64,000 nt of DNA from Paulinella micropora (GCA_019918135.1 WBZZ01001190.1:171001-235000), one strand, 5' to 3'. Numbered from the stretch's first letter, positions 47,396 through 57,698 are shown. Notes: generated by a model not told the origin, from the sequence alone. Numbers and translations are program-made.

Positions 47396-50300
47396 CTAGA
47401 TGCAGTCAGAGTAGGGGTCCGAAGAGCAAAAACCGCTTTCGCAGCGGTGGAAGCCGGGGTCGCACTCGCAGCTCCAGTTGTAGAAGCCGTTGGGGGTGGC
47501 AAGTAGGTGCGAATGGGCGGCAGGGCCGCAAGAGACCTCGGCCCCCCAGGGCTCGACGCCGTCGTCATGGAAGGCCATGACGTCGCAGCGGCAGGTGTCT
47601 TGTTCTGGGCGGAGACAGCGGTTGGAGGAGTCGAGTGGACAGCGGCAGAAGGCGCTGCCACCGTCCTTGGGGACGACGCAGGTAGCGGCGGGGTGGCAGG
47701 CGGGGTTGCAGACCTTGGTCTCGCAGAAGCGGCCGCCGTAGCCCGGATCGCAGAGGCAGCGCTGCTCCAGCGCGGTGGCGCGCAGGCTGGCCTCGACTTG
47801 TTCTTCCCGGTCGAGGTTGAGGCGGTAGGCGTCGAAGAGCAACCTGTTGAGCCGGTAGTTGAAGTCTGGCAGGGGTGTGAGAACGTCCCAGTCGTGGTCG
47901 AGATAGGGAAAAACGCGCTGCTGCTGGCAGACCCCGCGCCCGCTGCAAGCGGGCAGGGCGCAAGGGTGTTTTTCGAAGAGGCGAGGGGTGCGGAGGAGGT
48001 CGGCGTCGATGGTGCTGTAGCGTATCTCCTCGAACTGGCCGAGGTACCAGTTCCAGACGCAGGAGGAAGGTGTGTCGGAGCCTGCTGCGGAGGGGTCGAA
48101 GCAGGCGCCCGCCAGGGTGATGTACTCGCAGTAGGTGCCGAAGTAGCCGTCGAGGCACTGTGTGCAGCCCCGGCGTGGTTCGCAGACCCCGCGCGCCACA
48201 GAGCCGGGCAGGTTGAGCTTTAGCCTGGGCAGCATGCAGCCGAAGCAGTCGCGCCTGTCTACCCGTGCGCCGCGCCAGCGGCGGCAGGCGTTGTTCTCAA
48301 AGGCATGCAGGCAGTGCTGCGGGGGCAGGTTGCAGCTGGCGGGGTAGCCGTGTGGGGGGCTGGTGTAGTAGTTGTCGAGGAAGCCGGCGTTGGGTTGGTA
48401 GAGGCAGTTCCCAGGTTCGTCTTCGTCGTATTGGTAGCACTCGGAGCCGTCGACCGAGACAAAGGAGCCGCAGCGGCAGGTGCCTGTACGTCGGCCGAAG
48501 CGGTAGTCGACGATGCACTGTCCATTGTTGCTGCACATGACGCCAGAGCCGTCCGACAGGGCCGCACGGCAACTGCTGCGCACGTCGATGCTGCAGGCAT
48601 CCTCGCGCAAAGAGCGGGGGATCCGTGCGACGCCGTTGGGTCCGAGGCTGAGCAGGGCGGGGTCGGTGTTGGGGAGTGCGAGGAAGTTGGAGCGGCAGAA
48701 GCAGCGCTTTTGTTGGGTGACGCACCAGCCGCGGTCCCAGCCACAGGGGGGCTGGTTGGTGTCGCGCTGCACAGAGTCGGGATCGGGGTCGGGCGCGGCC
48801 CAGCTGTCCTGTGCCAGCTGCTTAGCCCAGTCAAAGCCCGCGCTCACCGGTTGTGGACAGATGGGCTGGTAGCAGCTGGTCCAGACCCCGGCTAGGCGGA
48901 CGGGCTCTAGGTGCCAGAGTGGTTTGTCCAGGCCGGTGCAGGCGGAAGTCCAGCGGGGGGCCACGCGGGTGGGGCCGTGCGTAAAGGCGTCCATGAGGGC
49001 CCAGCTGCGCCAGGACCAGTAGGCGCCCCAGGACCAAGGGGACGCGAGCACTAGCCGAGAGCACGGCGCCCCTGCTGATCCTTCGACCAGCAGGGGTTCG
49101 TGCCGCAGCAGCTCATCCCCACCCCAGACCCCGTCGGCGGGGTTGCCGCTCGGCGCGTACTGAAGACGTGAGGCGGGTCTTACGTAGTAGTAGCAGTTGC
49201 AGGTGCTCGGCTCGCTAGCACCCTCGAGGCTGAGCCTGAGCCCTCCCCAGTCTGGCACGTGGTAGCGGAGGAGGGTGTGGGGGCCTATCTCGGCCACCAC
49301 CAAGGGGTGCTCGCCCTCCCGGAAACGTCTCTGCTGTGAGTCGGCGTAGCCACGCTCCGCCCGGTCGTCCTCCACCAGCTGCGCGACGTTGTTCACCAGC
49401 TCGCTCTCGCCGGGCCACGCGCGCGCGCTCGCTGCCATGCCCTGAGAAGAGACGTTAGCTCCGCAGTTGTCTTGCAGCCAGGCCTTCAGCCCCGCGGCCC
49501 CTCCGCCCTCCTGTTGGGCGGGTGTGAAGTCCAGGTCCCGTGCGGTGCGGCAGCCTTCGGGCAGCCCCCAGTACTGGGCGCACGCGGTGCCGACGACGAC
49601 GTCGGAGTTGTTCCAGCAGAGCCCCGGCAGTGCGCCGGTGCGGGCTAGGAAAGCGTGCCGGCGCAGCAGCACGTCGCGGCTGGCCTCTCGTTCTAGGTCT
49701 ATGCGCAGCAGGGCACGCAGCACAAGGGCGTACGCCTGTGAGCTACTGGAGCCGGGCGCGGGTTGTTGGAAGTAGAGGCTCTGGGAGCTCTTGATAACCC
49801 AGGCGTCCGGCTGAGCGTAGCCGCTGCCGGACGCACGCAGCAGCTTGAGCAGCTCCGCACAGAAGCCCACTGCCCTCTTGGTGGCTTCATAGCTCGCAAA
49901 CACTCCCCGCCCTAGCAGCGCGGCGGCGGCGGCGCAGGCGGGGGGATCTGTTGTTGTTGTTGTTGTTGTTGTCGTCGTCGTCACGTTGGTGTTGTTGTTG
50001 TTGTTAGGGAGCGCGGTCGTCGTCGGCGGCGGTACCCCGCACAGCTTGGCCTGCCAGTCGGCTTTGTCCTTGCTGTTCAGCAAGCCCCGCGCGGCAGCGC
50101 CGTCTGGGTCAGGCGGCAGGAAGTGCGCGGAGGCCAAGGCGCGCCAGTTTTCTAGCAACGACAGCGCTCCTCGCGCCGCGGCGGCGCGGCTGTTCCCGCG
50201 GAGCCACCCCCAGTCCAGGAAGCGTTGGCAGTTCTGGTTGACACGGCGGTCCAGCCCCAGCGACGCGGCCGTCTGCAGTGGCAGCGAGGACACCAGCTCG

Positions 50301-51976
50301 TCGCCCTCTGCCCGGAGCAGCTGCTGCGGCACGGGGTGCATAAAGTACCTGCTATCCCTGTCGGTGCTCAGCCAGTGATCACGGCCGGGATCCGCGCTGA
50401 GCAGAAAGTCCAGCGGGTAGTTAAGGGCTCGATCGCTGAAGAAGACCCCACCGTTCTTGAAGACCACTACCCCCTGGCAACGAACGTCTTCGTAGCAGCG
50501 CAGCTTGTCTGCCTCGCCGACCTGGAGTTGAGCGAGCCCCAGCCCGCCGGCCCTGGCGTGGGCCGTGCGCACGACCCAGAGATTGGGGCGGCAGGGGGCC
50601 AACTGCTGCCAATCCGCCTGCTCTAAACGCGGGAGCCCGCCGTGCCAGTGCAGCCCAGGCCACTGCAGCCAGCAGGCGGGCTCAGCCGGCGCGTCTGGGG
50701 GCGCGCAGGCCCAACCGCGCGGACTGACGTTGGCGCTGGCGGCTGGGCCTGGCACCGGCACTAGCCCGCTGGGGCAATGCACTGTGCACAAGGGCAGACC
50801 GCGGCCGGGCTCTACCGCGCAGACGGGCACGGCCCCCCCTTGTCCGTCCGCTCCGAGACACCAGTGGCGCCGGTCGCTGTCCCCGCTGGAGGACAGAGCC
50901 TTGCTGTACTCTATCGTCTCTAGCTTGGGGTTCTGCCCAAAGCCCCAGAGGCCGGCCAGGTAGCCGCGCAGGGCGGGAAACAGCTCGACCGAGGGCGCGA
51001 AATCCGTCCCGCGGGCATAGTGATCGAGCAGCAACAGCCTGGAGCCAAAGTCGGGCAGTTGTTGCTCTAGCCAGACCAAGAGAAACTCATCGGGCGATAC
51101 CAGCCCTCGAGAGGCGCAATCCATGCCCGCGGCGGGTTCGGGCTGCAACGAGGAGTTCTGCAAGGATGCCAAACAGGCGCGCAGCCTGGCCAGGGGATCG
51201 CCCAGCAGGAGCTCCTGCCCCTGCAACAAGCAGTTGCGCCGGGACAGAAAAGCGGGCAGCAGCCCGTGGCCCATGGGGGTCCAGTGTACGCCGCAATCAC
51301 AGCATACAAGCCCTTCGGCCGACGCCCCCTGGTCGCTCAGAGCGCGCTGGGTGCAATACAGGTCCTTCAGCCTGTCGCGCACAAAGCCGGGCGCGCAGGA
51401 CACGGTCCCTCCCAGGTCGGGGCAGATTCCAGCCAGGTAGCCGCAGCGGTCTGGGGCGAGCAGAAAGCCTGCCAGCAGGGCGGCGCACGAGACGGCCGCC
51501 GTGGCCGGACCATTGGGGTAGAGGAGGCTGCTGTTGTGCCGGCAATAGATGTAGTCCCCCGGCCCGCGCAGGTTTAGCGACATGTCTAGCCTCAACGCCC
51601 CGAGCAGCGTAGAGCTGAGCTCTTTCCACTGCAAAAGTTCCTCGGTGACTAATTCGCAGCTGATGTCTGTCCGGCCGCACCGGAAACTGGCTGTGTGATA
51701 GAAGGCCTGCCAGCACAGGCCGCCGTCCTCCAGGGCAGGGGCCAGTCCCACGGGCTGTGCTTCCCCCACCGATCCCGACCCCGACCCCGAACCCGAACCC
51801 GAGCCCGAGCCCGAGCCCGAGCCGGAGCCGGAGCCGGAGCCGGAGTCGTCGTCGTAGGCGGCTCCAGCCACCTGGCAGTGTGCACGGCACTGGGCCTGCA
51901 GCAGAGAGCACCAGGTAAGGTCCAAGCCGGTGCCGGCGCGCTCCGCCGAACTGAGCCAACAACCCCGCCTTTTCCT
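47396..51976 (-). CDS. Giant Cys-rich surface protein, C-terminal half (same frame after TGA)
   Basis: The frame directly continues that of the next entry after TGA 51977-51979 and stays open for over 1,500 codons. The first ATG is about 95 codons past 51925, so independent initiation is unlikely. It starts with an acidic (Ser-Gly)n repeat (51780-51860), then Cys-rich modules. A Thr run flanked by Asn lies at about 49950-50000. Near the C terminus are EGF-like modules (CSNNGQC...CRC, CSGRGVC, CLCDPGYGGRFC, CNPACHPAATC). It has no C-terminal TM. The content suggests an extracellular adhesion or attachment protein anchored by the N-terminal hydrophobic segment of the other half. Confidence 0.65.
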   Translation of the reverse strand, partial: RKRRGCWLSSAERAGTGLDLTWCSLLQAQCRAHCQVAGAAYDDDSGSGSGSGSGSGSGSGSGSGSGSGSVGEAQPVGLAPALEDGGLCWQAFYHTASFRCGRTDISCELVTEELLQWKELSSTLLGALRLDMSLNLRGPGDYIYCRHNSSLLYPNGPATAAVSCAALLAGFLLAPDRCGYLAGICPDLGGTVSCAPGFVRDRLKDLYCTQRALSDQGASAEGLVCCDCGVHWTPMGHGLLPAFLSRRNCLLQGQELLLGDPLARLRACLASLQNSSLQPEPAAGMDCASRGLVSPDEFLLVWLEQQLPDFGSRLLLLDHYARGTDFAPSVELFPALRGYLAGLWGFGQNPKLETIEYSKALSSSGDSDRRHWCLGADGQGGAVPVCAVEPGRGLPLCTVHCPSGLVPVPGPAASANVSPRGWACAPPDAPAEPACWLQWPGLHWHGGLPRLEQADWQQLAPCRPNLWVVRTAHARAGGLGLAQLQVGEADKLRCYEDVRCQGVVVFKNGGVFFSDRALNYPLDFLLSADPGRDHWLSTDRDSRYFMHPVPQQLLRAEGDELVSSLPLQTAASLGLDRRVNQNCQRFLDWGWLRGNSRAAAARGALSLLENWRALASAHFLPPDPDGAAARGLLNSKDKADWQAKLCGVPPPTTTALPNNNNNTNVTTTTTTTTTTTDPPACAAAAALLGRGVFASYEATKRAVGFCAELLKLLRASGSGYAQPDAWVIKSSQSLYFQQPAPGSSSSQAYALVLRALLRIDLEREASRDVLLRRHAFLARTGALPGLCWNNSDVVVGTACAQYWGLPEGCRTARDLDFTPAQQEGGGAAGLKAWLQDNCGANVSSQGMAASARAWPGESELVNNVAQLVEDDRAERGYADSQQRRFREGEHPLVVAEIGPHTLLRYHVPDWGGLRLSLEGASEPSTCNCYYYVRPASRLQYAPSGNPADGVWGGDELLRHEPLLVEGSAGAPCSRLVLASPWSWGAYWSWRSWALMDAFTHGPTRVAPRWTSACTGLDKPLWHLEPVRLAGVWTSCYQPICPQPVSAGFDWAKQLAQDSWAAPDPDPDSVQRDTNQPPCGWDRGWCVTQQKRCFCRSNFLALPNTDPALLSLGPNGVARIPRSLREDACSIDVRSSCRAALSDGSGVMCSNNGQCIVDYRFGRRTGTCRCGSFVSVDGSECYQYDEDEPGNCLYQPNAGFLDNYYTSPPHGYPASCNLPPQHCLHAFENNACRRWRGARVDRRDCFGCMLPRLKLNLPGSVARGVCEPRRGCTQCLDGYFGTYCEYITLAGACFDPSAAGSDTPSSCVWNWYLGQFEEIRYSTIDADLLRTPRLFEKHPCALPACSGRGVCQQQRVFPYLDHDWDVLTPLPDFNYRLNRLLFDAYRLNLDREEQVEASLRATALEQRCLCDPGYGGRFCETKVCNPACHPAATCVVPKDGGSAFCRCPLDSSNRCLRPEQDTCRCDVMAFHDDGVEPWGAEVSCGPAAHSHLLATPNGFYNWSCECDPGFHRCESGFCSSDPYSDCI

Positions 51977-54900
51977 TCATTGCGGGGGGACGCTCCCCAG
52001 ACTGCCTGAGAGGGAGGTCAGCCACCAGTGACCACCCAGGAGGCGGGGCAGCCCAAGGCCGCCGCAGCTGCCATCTAGTTCGCACTCGTTTACGCACTGC
52101 AAGGCTCGGCAGAAGTCCTGGGGCACGCAGTGTACGACGATCTTGCCGCAGGGCACCAGCAGGCCGCCGGAGCTCCCTGAACGCTGGAGCTTTTGGGTCG
52201 TTATCAACGGGGGAGGCCCTCCCCCAGCGTGCGGCACGCAGGCCGGGGGGAGGGGCACTCCCGCCAGCAGAATGTTCTCGTTGGTTCCTGTCCGCAACGC
52301 GCAGTAGCTGAAACCCCGCCCCTGCAGGGCCTCCGACAGCGCCGCCCGTGGCCAGCGCCAGCCCTGCTCCTGCTCGGACCAGAGACAAGTGCCGTCGGAG
52401 CTCGCGGCGGCGCCTGCGGCGGCAGCGGCGACGACGCGCGGCGGATCGGCCGGGCAGGCCGCCAGGAGGCTGGCGCAGGGCTCGGCGGACAGCAGCCGCG
52501 GGTAGTCCAGCCTGCACTGCACAAACTGCCACGGGCTGTCCGCCGTAGACGTACATTCGTAATCTGGCCCCTGCCCCCCTCTTGCAGATGCGCACGTAAT
52601 CTTGCTGCTGTTGCACGCCAGGGGTAGCAGTGCTGGCCTAATCCACGGGTGCAGGCGGGCACATTCCCACCAGTCTGCTAGCTCCGCCCAGCGCTCCAGC
52701 GCTGGGTCCGGTGGCTCGGGGAGTTGCGGCTGGCACAGGCTGCTCCCGCAGCTCACGTTGGCCGAAGCGGGGCAAGATGGGGGGGATGTGCCCGCGACCC
52801 CCCCACCGCCCGAGCAAGCGGGGCGCTGCAGCTGTGGCCAGCCCCGCTGTAGCTGTTGGTCTAGCTGCGGAGGGCGCCGTCGCGTCTGCGTACAGTAGCG
52901 GACCAGCAAGGGGCAGGCACTGCCGGGGGCTATGGGCCACGGCAGCAGGACCCCGCAGCCCCAGCCAGCGGAGGGCGTACCCCAGCTGCACACCGCCCCC
53001 ACGTAGTCGGTGCCGTTGGAGCCCGTGCCGCGCGCATTCTGGACAAGGCCGGGGCTGCAGCGCACTTCGGCCGCCCAGCCTGCGCCGCAGGTGAAACTGA
53101 CCGCCAGGCTGTCATTAACCACCGACGCTTGGGGTGCACAGTAGGCCGGAGCTTCTCCCCCCACCGGCTGGTAGTTGGATACGTCGCCCACCCAGAAAAA
53201 GCAGGCGCCCGCCACCAATGGCGGAGGCGGCGGTGGGTCTAACGCACTTGCGCGCTGGGGCGCGCAGCACACCGACAGCTCGCCTTTGTCCAGTCGCAGC
53301 TGCGCACATTCACCCCTGAGTGCGCTGTCCACCGCCGCCACGGGGACGTCCGCCGAAAACCAAGACAACCTGTCGGTTTCGGACCAGCAGGTATAAGCGT
53401 CGTCGCTCGCCGACGGCGCGCAGCGCAGCTCGTGGTAAGCGCACAGCCCGGCAGACCCGTGTTGGCAGTAGTAGGGACAGTTCTGCAACGCAACTTCCTG
53501 CGCGGGCGGGCGCTTCGCCGCCCACCCCCGGCACTGCCTGCACAGCAACCCCTGCACCGCGGCGCTCAGACTGTGGGCGGAAAGCCAGGTCAGCCAAGGA
53601 TAAGCGGCAGACAGGTCCAGGGACGCTTGCGAGTCTGCGGCCCAGAAAGCAGCGGCAAAGTCCCCGTCGTCTCCGTTGCGCGCTGCCGCTGCCGCCGCCC
53701 GCACAACGGAGCCATCCACACCCTCCGCGCAGGCTGGGTAGCATTCAGCCGAGCCGCCGCCGCCGCCGCCGCTGCTGTTACTGCTGCTGCTGCTGCTGCA
53801 CCAACGGACACCCGCGCTCACGTCGTCGCAGACAAGCTCGAGCCAGCCCGAGCCAGCCGCCGTCGCGGAGGGCGGGTCTGCTAGCTCGCAGAAGGGGGGG
53901 CTGCTGCTGCTGCTGCTGCTGCCGGCACGGCCACTGGCGGCGGACGCCACACGCAGCGGGTAGCTGCAGTCAAAGTCCGTGCCCGGTCGTGACACGGCCT
54001 GGCGCAACAGGCGGCAGCTCCCCCCCAACGCCTCTGAGGGAACCCGCTCCTGCCGCAGCCAGAAAAGCCCCGCCAGCTCCCCCGAACAGTTCCAAAAGCC
54101 CAGGCTGGCCACCGAGGGTGACTCGACCCGCGAACACACAATGCGCACCCCCCCGGGCCCGCAGGGCATTTCTATCGGGCCCGGCTGCAACTCACAAAAG
54201 TTTCCCCCTCCTTTTCCCAGCCGGAAAGGGAATCTGCAGCTCAGACTGGCGGTGCCCGCGCGGGCTTGTGCGCACAGCTCCACCGCCGGCTCCGCCTCGG
54301 CAAACACCTCGGACCAGCCACGGGATCTCTCCGAGGGGCTGGGGACGCCGCCTACCGCAGACCAGACCAGCGATGCATCAAGCAGGGCGGGCTCCGGGCC
54401 GGCCACGGCCGGCCAGCGGTCGTACCTAAAAGAATAGGCGCAGCCCGGCGCGGGGCTGGCCGCGCTGGGCGCCGGCGGGGGCTCGTAGCGAAACCGCAAC
54501 CGGGCTCCGTCAGGGCACGCTAGCAACACGTCCGGGTTCTGTTCCCTGAGCTGGACCAGCTCCGCCAACTGCAGGCCGCTCGCAGAGGCGGGCGGCCTGC
54601 ACGAGGGCGCGTACCTGCACAGGCTCTGCGGGTCCTGCAAACCCGACAGAGCCCCACACGACCACACTGTCAGTGTACCCAACGGTCGTTCCGCGACTGG
54701 CACGCTCCTCTGCTCCTGCCCTCCCCACCAAGAGGCCTCGCGGAATTCTGCCGTTTGCGGTAGCAGGGCATAGTAGCGACCCGCCGGGAGGGGCGGGGGC
54801 CGCGCCACACAAAAACGCGCGCCGTCACCCACCAGCCCGGCCCGGCAGGCACAGCGCGGCCAAGTGTCAATCAGCAGGCACAGAGCCCCCTCGGCGCAGC

Positions 54901-57205
54901 GCACAAAGTCGCACCGCACCAGCCCCCGCGATGTCATGCTGCGGCTAGTCTTCATCACCGGCACACGGTACACAAAAGACTCGGAATCTTCGCGCAGCCC
55001 CTCTCCCACCTCGCGCAACAGCCGCGCCAAGAGTATGTTGTAACTTTCGCGCTCGTCGTGGCTCAGCTTCCAGCAGGCGGTGCCCATATAGATGTCGCTA
55101 CTACCCCCCGGCAGGGGCATCGACACGTCCAGCTCAAAGGCCATGCGCGGGTTTTCCGGGTCCTGCCGCAGATGACGAACCCAACGCCCGCCGGCGCCCA
55201 ACACTGCCAGCCGCAAGTTGGGCCAGGCGCTGGGCGAACAATAAGACACTTGTTGCACCTCCCTGGCGATAACGTCGGCCATATAGGTGCTCTGCCGTGG
55301 GTTGCTCATGTTGCTGGGCGACAGCATGACCAGCGCCCCCGAGTTCAAAACTACCAGCGCTACGCTCTGCAAAGGGATCACCAGGCACTGCTCCACCTGC
55401 TCGGAAATAAACGTCGGATCCCACAGCTTCCTTTCCCTGAACACGTACGCACTCTCGTAACCCGGGGCCGCCGGCTGCAGCCATACCTGCAGGTTGCAAT
55501 ATCCAAGCACCCCCAGCTCGTCCTTCCCCTCCTCGTCATTCATAGCCGAAAGACCCTCCGACCAGACCGTGGCACGCCCGGCCCGCGACCCTGGCAGCAG
55601 CTCTCCCGCGTAGGCCGAGAGCGAGCCACCAGCCCAGCTGTACAGCCCATTCTCCACCAATGGGTCCGTTGTTGCCAACGCCGCGGGCAGCGCCTCTTTG
55701 CTCCACTCGGCCGAGAGCGCCCCCGCCGGACAGGGCGACAACGTAAACCACAGCTCCTGTCGAAGGGGCGCTAGCAACAGCTGGCAGCCCGGGGGCAACA
55801 GCACGCCGGCCCCCGCGGGGCCGCTCCCCGCGCCTGCTGCCTGCGGCAGCCCCGGCGCCCAGCGGCCCCCCGGCGTGGACTGTGGTGCTTCCGACCAGCG
55901 CCAGACCCGCAGCCTGGCTACTAGCCTTGGCGCCGCCGCCCCGGCCGCTTCCAGTGTAACGCCCCAAATGGCGCCGTCGCGCACCTGCAGCGCACTGTGC
56001 AGTGCCTCCTCCCCGCTCAGCAGGAACGTAAAGGTCCGGAGCCCGACGCTGCTGTACACAAACGCGTACGTCGCCACCCCGTCTGAACCACCGACCTGGT
56101 AGGCAAGCACCACGTCATCTAGCCCGTCTAGGTCCAGGTCGCCCATCGCCAGCCGCGGCTCGCGAAAAAGCAGCGCGCTGGCTTGCACAGACATCAGCGT
56201 GTCAAACCGCAGTTCTCCCAAGTCCAGCTGCAGCTCCCAGGGCTGCAGCGCGTGGCATTGCAGACCCTCGCTGTTGCTTGCGCGCAGCACGCCCCCCGGG
56301 CAGCTGTATGTCACCTCCGCACCGTCGGTGTTGTCCCCATAGCCAACCGCACAGTACAGCGTGCACTCCCGCCCGTCTGGCACCAACCACCTGCACTGGT
56401 CGCCCACCAACCCCGAACTGTTTGCCAGCTGGCGCTGGCAGATATACGACACACAGCCCAGCTCTGTGTGGCCCTTCCACGTAGGGTCCGTGAGCCACTG
56501 CCCGTTCAGGGGGCACGCGCACTCAAAACTCCCCTCCAGGTTCGTGCACGTTGCGTTGGGGTGGCAGTCGTGCGTCCCCAGCGCGCACTCGTTGACGTCC
56601 GAGCAACCACTGACGATCCATGTCGAGTAGATAGGGATAGAACCCGCCCCGCTTGACATCGCCACATCCCGTGGGCACTGCACACTGGGCTGCCCCCCCG
56701 GCTGCCCCGACGCCGAGTACCCGCTCTGGCACGTCACTGCGCAGTTGCTTGCGTTCCGGGGGCCCTGACACTTGCTGAAATCATACACCAGCCGCGTGTT
56801 CGCGTTGCTGTTGCGTACATCACACCTCACCTGCGCTGGCTCCAAGCCGCTCCCGTCCAAGTAACAGGTGCCGAACAAAGAGTTGGAAGACAACTGCACG
56901 TACGGCTGGTAGAACAGCTGGCGACAAAAACACCAGTACGGTGCCAGCCCAGTGCTTGTACCGTTCATGGGCAGTTCCAATACCGTGGCCACGTTGAGGC
57001 TTGGGTCCTTCAAGGTTTCGTTCCGATATTTTACTAGCTCACCATCAGGCACGCACTTGTTGCCCCACGCCGTGCAGGGCAGCAGCGGGTCGAACACACA
57101 CACCGCACGCCTTTTTTGCACTAACAACACAGCCTCAGCCAAGACCAACGCATACGCTCCGAGCAACACCAAAGCTCCCTGTCGTATCCCCAGCTCCATG
57201 TGCAT
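51977..57205 (-). CDS. Giant Cys-rich surface protein, N-terminal half with EGF and FG-GAP-like modules
   Basis: ATG 57205 (or 57199) encodes a long hydrophobic segment at residues about 10-30 (GALVLLGAYALVLAEAVLLV), a signal peptide or anchor. A calcium-binding EGF module follows (DVNECALGTHDC...CTNLEGSFECAC, about residues 205-240). A FG-GAP/VCBS-like blade with GDLDLDGLDDVVLA lies at about 355-370. Many more Cys-rich segments, another EGF-like CACRAGLVGDG and Ser runs follow. The frame is open for 1,742 codons to TGA and then continues. The full length would be about 3,260 aa. The composition is extracellular. Viral attachment or a captured host adhesion protein are both possible. Confidence 0.7.
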   Translation of the reverse strand: MHMELGIRQGALVLLGAYALVLAEAVLLVQKRRAVCVFDPLLPCTAWGNKCVPDGELVKYRNETLKDPSLNVATVLELPMNGTSTGLAPYWCFCRQLFYQPYVQLSSNSLFGTCYLDGSGLEPAQVRCDVRNSNANTRLVYDFSKCQGPRNASNCAVTCQSGYSASGQPGGQPSVQCPRDVAMSSGAGSIPIYSTWIVSGCSDVNECALGTHDCHPNATCTNLEGSFECACPLNGQWLTDPTWKGHTELGCVSYICQRQLANSSGLVGDQCRWLVPDGRECTLYCAVGYGDNTDGAEVTYSCPGGVLRASNSEGLQCHALQPWELQLDLGELRFDTLMSVQASALLFREPRLAMGDLDLDGLDDVVLAYQVGGSDGVATYAFVYSSVGLRTFTFLLSGEEALHSALQVRDGAIWGVTLEAAGAAAPRLVARLRVWRWSEAPQSTPGGRWAPGLPQAAGAGSGPAGAGVLLPPGCQLLLAPLRQELWFTLSPCPAGALSAEWSKEALPAALATTDPLVENGLYSWAGGSLSAYAGELLPGSRAGRATVWSEGLSAMNDEEGKDELGVLGYCNLQVWLQPAAPGYESAYVFRERKLWDPTFISEQVEQCLVIPLQSVALVVLNSGALVMLSPSNMSNPRQSTYMADVIAREVQQVSYCSPSAWPNLRLAVLGAGGRWVRHLRQDPENPRMAFELDVSMPLPGGSSDIYMGTACWKLSHDERESYNILLARLLREVGEGLREDSESFVYRVPVMKTSRSMTSRGLVRCDFVRCAEGALCLLIDTWPRCACRAGLVGDGARFCVARPPPLPAGRYYALLPQTAEFREASWWGGQEQRSVPVAERPLGTLTVWSCGALSGLQDPQSLCRYAPSCRPPASASGLQLAELVQLREQNPDVLLACPDGARLRFRYEPPPAPSAASPAPGCAYSFRYDRWPAVAGPEPALLDASLVWSAVGGVPSPSERSRGWSEVFAEAEPAVELCAQARAGTASLSCRFPFRLGKGGGNFCELQPGPIEMPCGPGGVRIVCSRVESPSVASLGFWNCSGELAGLFWLRQERVPSEALGGSCRLLRQAVSRPGTDFDCSYPLRVASAASGRAGSSSSSSSPPFCELADPPSATAAGSGWLELVCDDVSAGVRWCSSSSSSNSSGGGGGGSAECYPACAEGVDGSVVRAAAAAARNGDDGDFAAAFWAADSQASLDLSAAYPWLTWLSAHSLSAAVQGLLCRQCRGWAAKRPPAQEVALQNCPYYCQHGSAGLCAYHELRCAPSASDDAYTCWSETDRLSWFSADVPVAAVDSALRGECAQLRLDKGELSVCCAPQRASALDPPPPPPLVAGACFFWVGDVSNYQPVGGEAPAYCAPQASVVNDSLAVSFTCGAGWAAEVRCSPGLVQNARGTGSNGTDYVGAVCSWGTPSAGWGCGVLLPWPIAPGSACPLLVRYCTQTRRRPPQLDQQLQRGWPQLQRPACSGGGGVAGTSPPSCPASANVSCGSSLCQPQLPEPPDPALERWAELADWWECARLHPWIRPALLPLACNSSKITCASARGGQGPDYECTSTADSPWQFVQCRLDYPRLLSAEPCASLLAACPADPPRVVAAAAAGAAASSDGTCLWSEQEQGWRWPRAALSEALQGRGFSYCALRTGTNENILLAGVPLPPACVPHAGGGPPPLITTQKLQRSGSSGGLLVPCGKIVVHCVPQDFCRALQCVNECELDGSCGGLGLPRLLGGHWWLTSLSGSLGSVPPQ

Positions 57206-57289
57206 TCTTTTTTTGAGGGGTGGGAGGGGCTCTCTCTCTCTCTCTCTTTTAACTCTTCCCCCCCCCCCCCTTTCCCCCCGTCCTCTGTA

Positions 57290-57698
57290 CCCCCGGGTGA
57301 TTCACCAACGGGACTACGTGTGACGCTACGTAGATCATCTGCCTCAATTTGGCTGGGACCCATAAGACCCACTTTTCCGGGTTATTGGCCGTCTCCGGTG
57401 TCTTGCCTGTGTACCACAGGAGGCCATCCTTCCATGCCAGAGTCTTGAGCTGTGACCGGATTTTCTCCGTCAACAACAACTCATCCCCCGCCAAAAAGTA
57501 CTGGATCAAGTCCTTGTACCCATTATCGGCCCTCTGGCATTGCCTCCATGCTTCCACTGACGCGATACGCACTGTACCGTCCTCTACCTGGATTCCCACT
57601 TGAGGCCTGGAATCCGGCCCCGACCCCTCCGAAGCCCTCACCGGCTCTGTAGAGGCCACCTCCGGCTCTGGAGCCGTTTCCACGCCCGGGTCTTCCAC
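57290..57698 (-). pseudogene. Integrase N-terminal fragment
   Basis: The conceptual product carries the linker and the start of the H2C2 zinc-binding domain (DGLLWYTG, VPAKLRQMIY, then H-x6-H-PG). It is cut off before the two Cys and the DDE core, where sequence changes to G-rich low complexity. Confidence 0.65.

Noticed and set aside
53320-54437. 369-aa plus-strand ORF opposite the giant surface protein
   Set aside because: Basic, Arg/Pro-rich antisense product; the minus strand carries Cys-rich modules in one long frame.
2655-57205. General reassignment of TGA to an amino acid
   Set aside because: Other genes end in TGA with natural C termini (for example 2408-2410 after a GPI-like tail), so a global code change is not supported; only local recoding or mutation remains.
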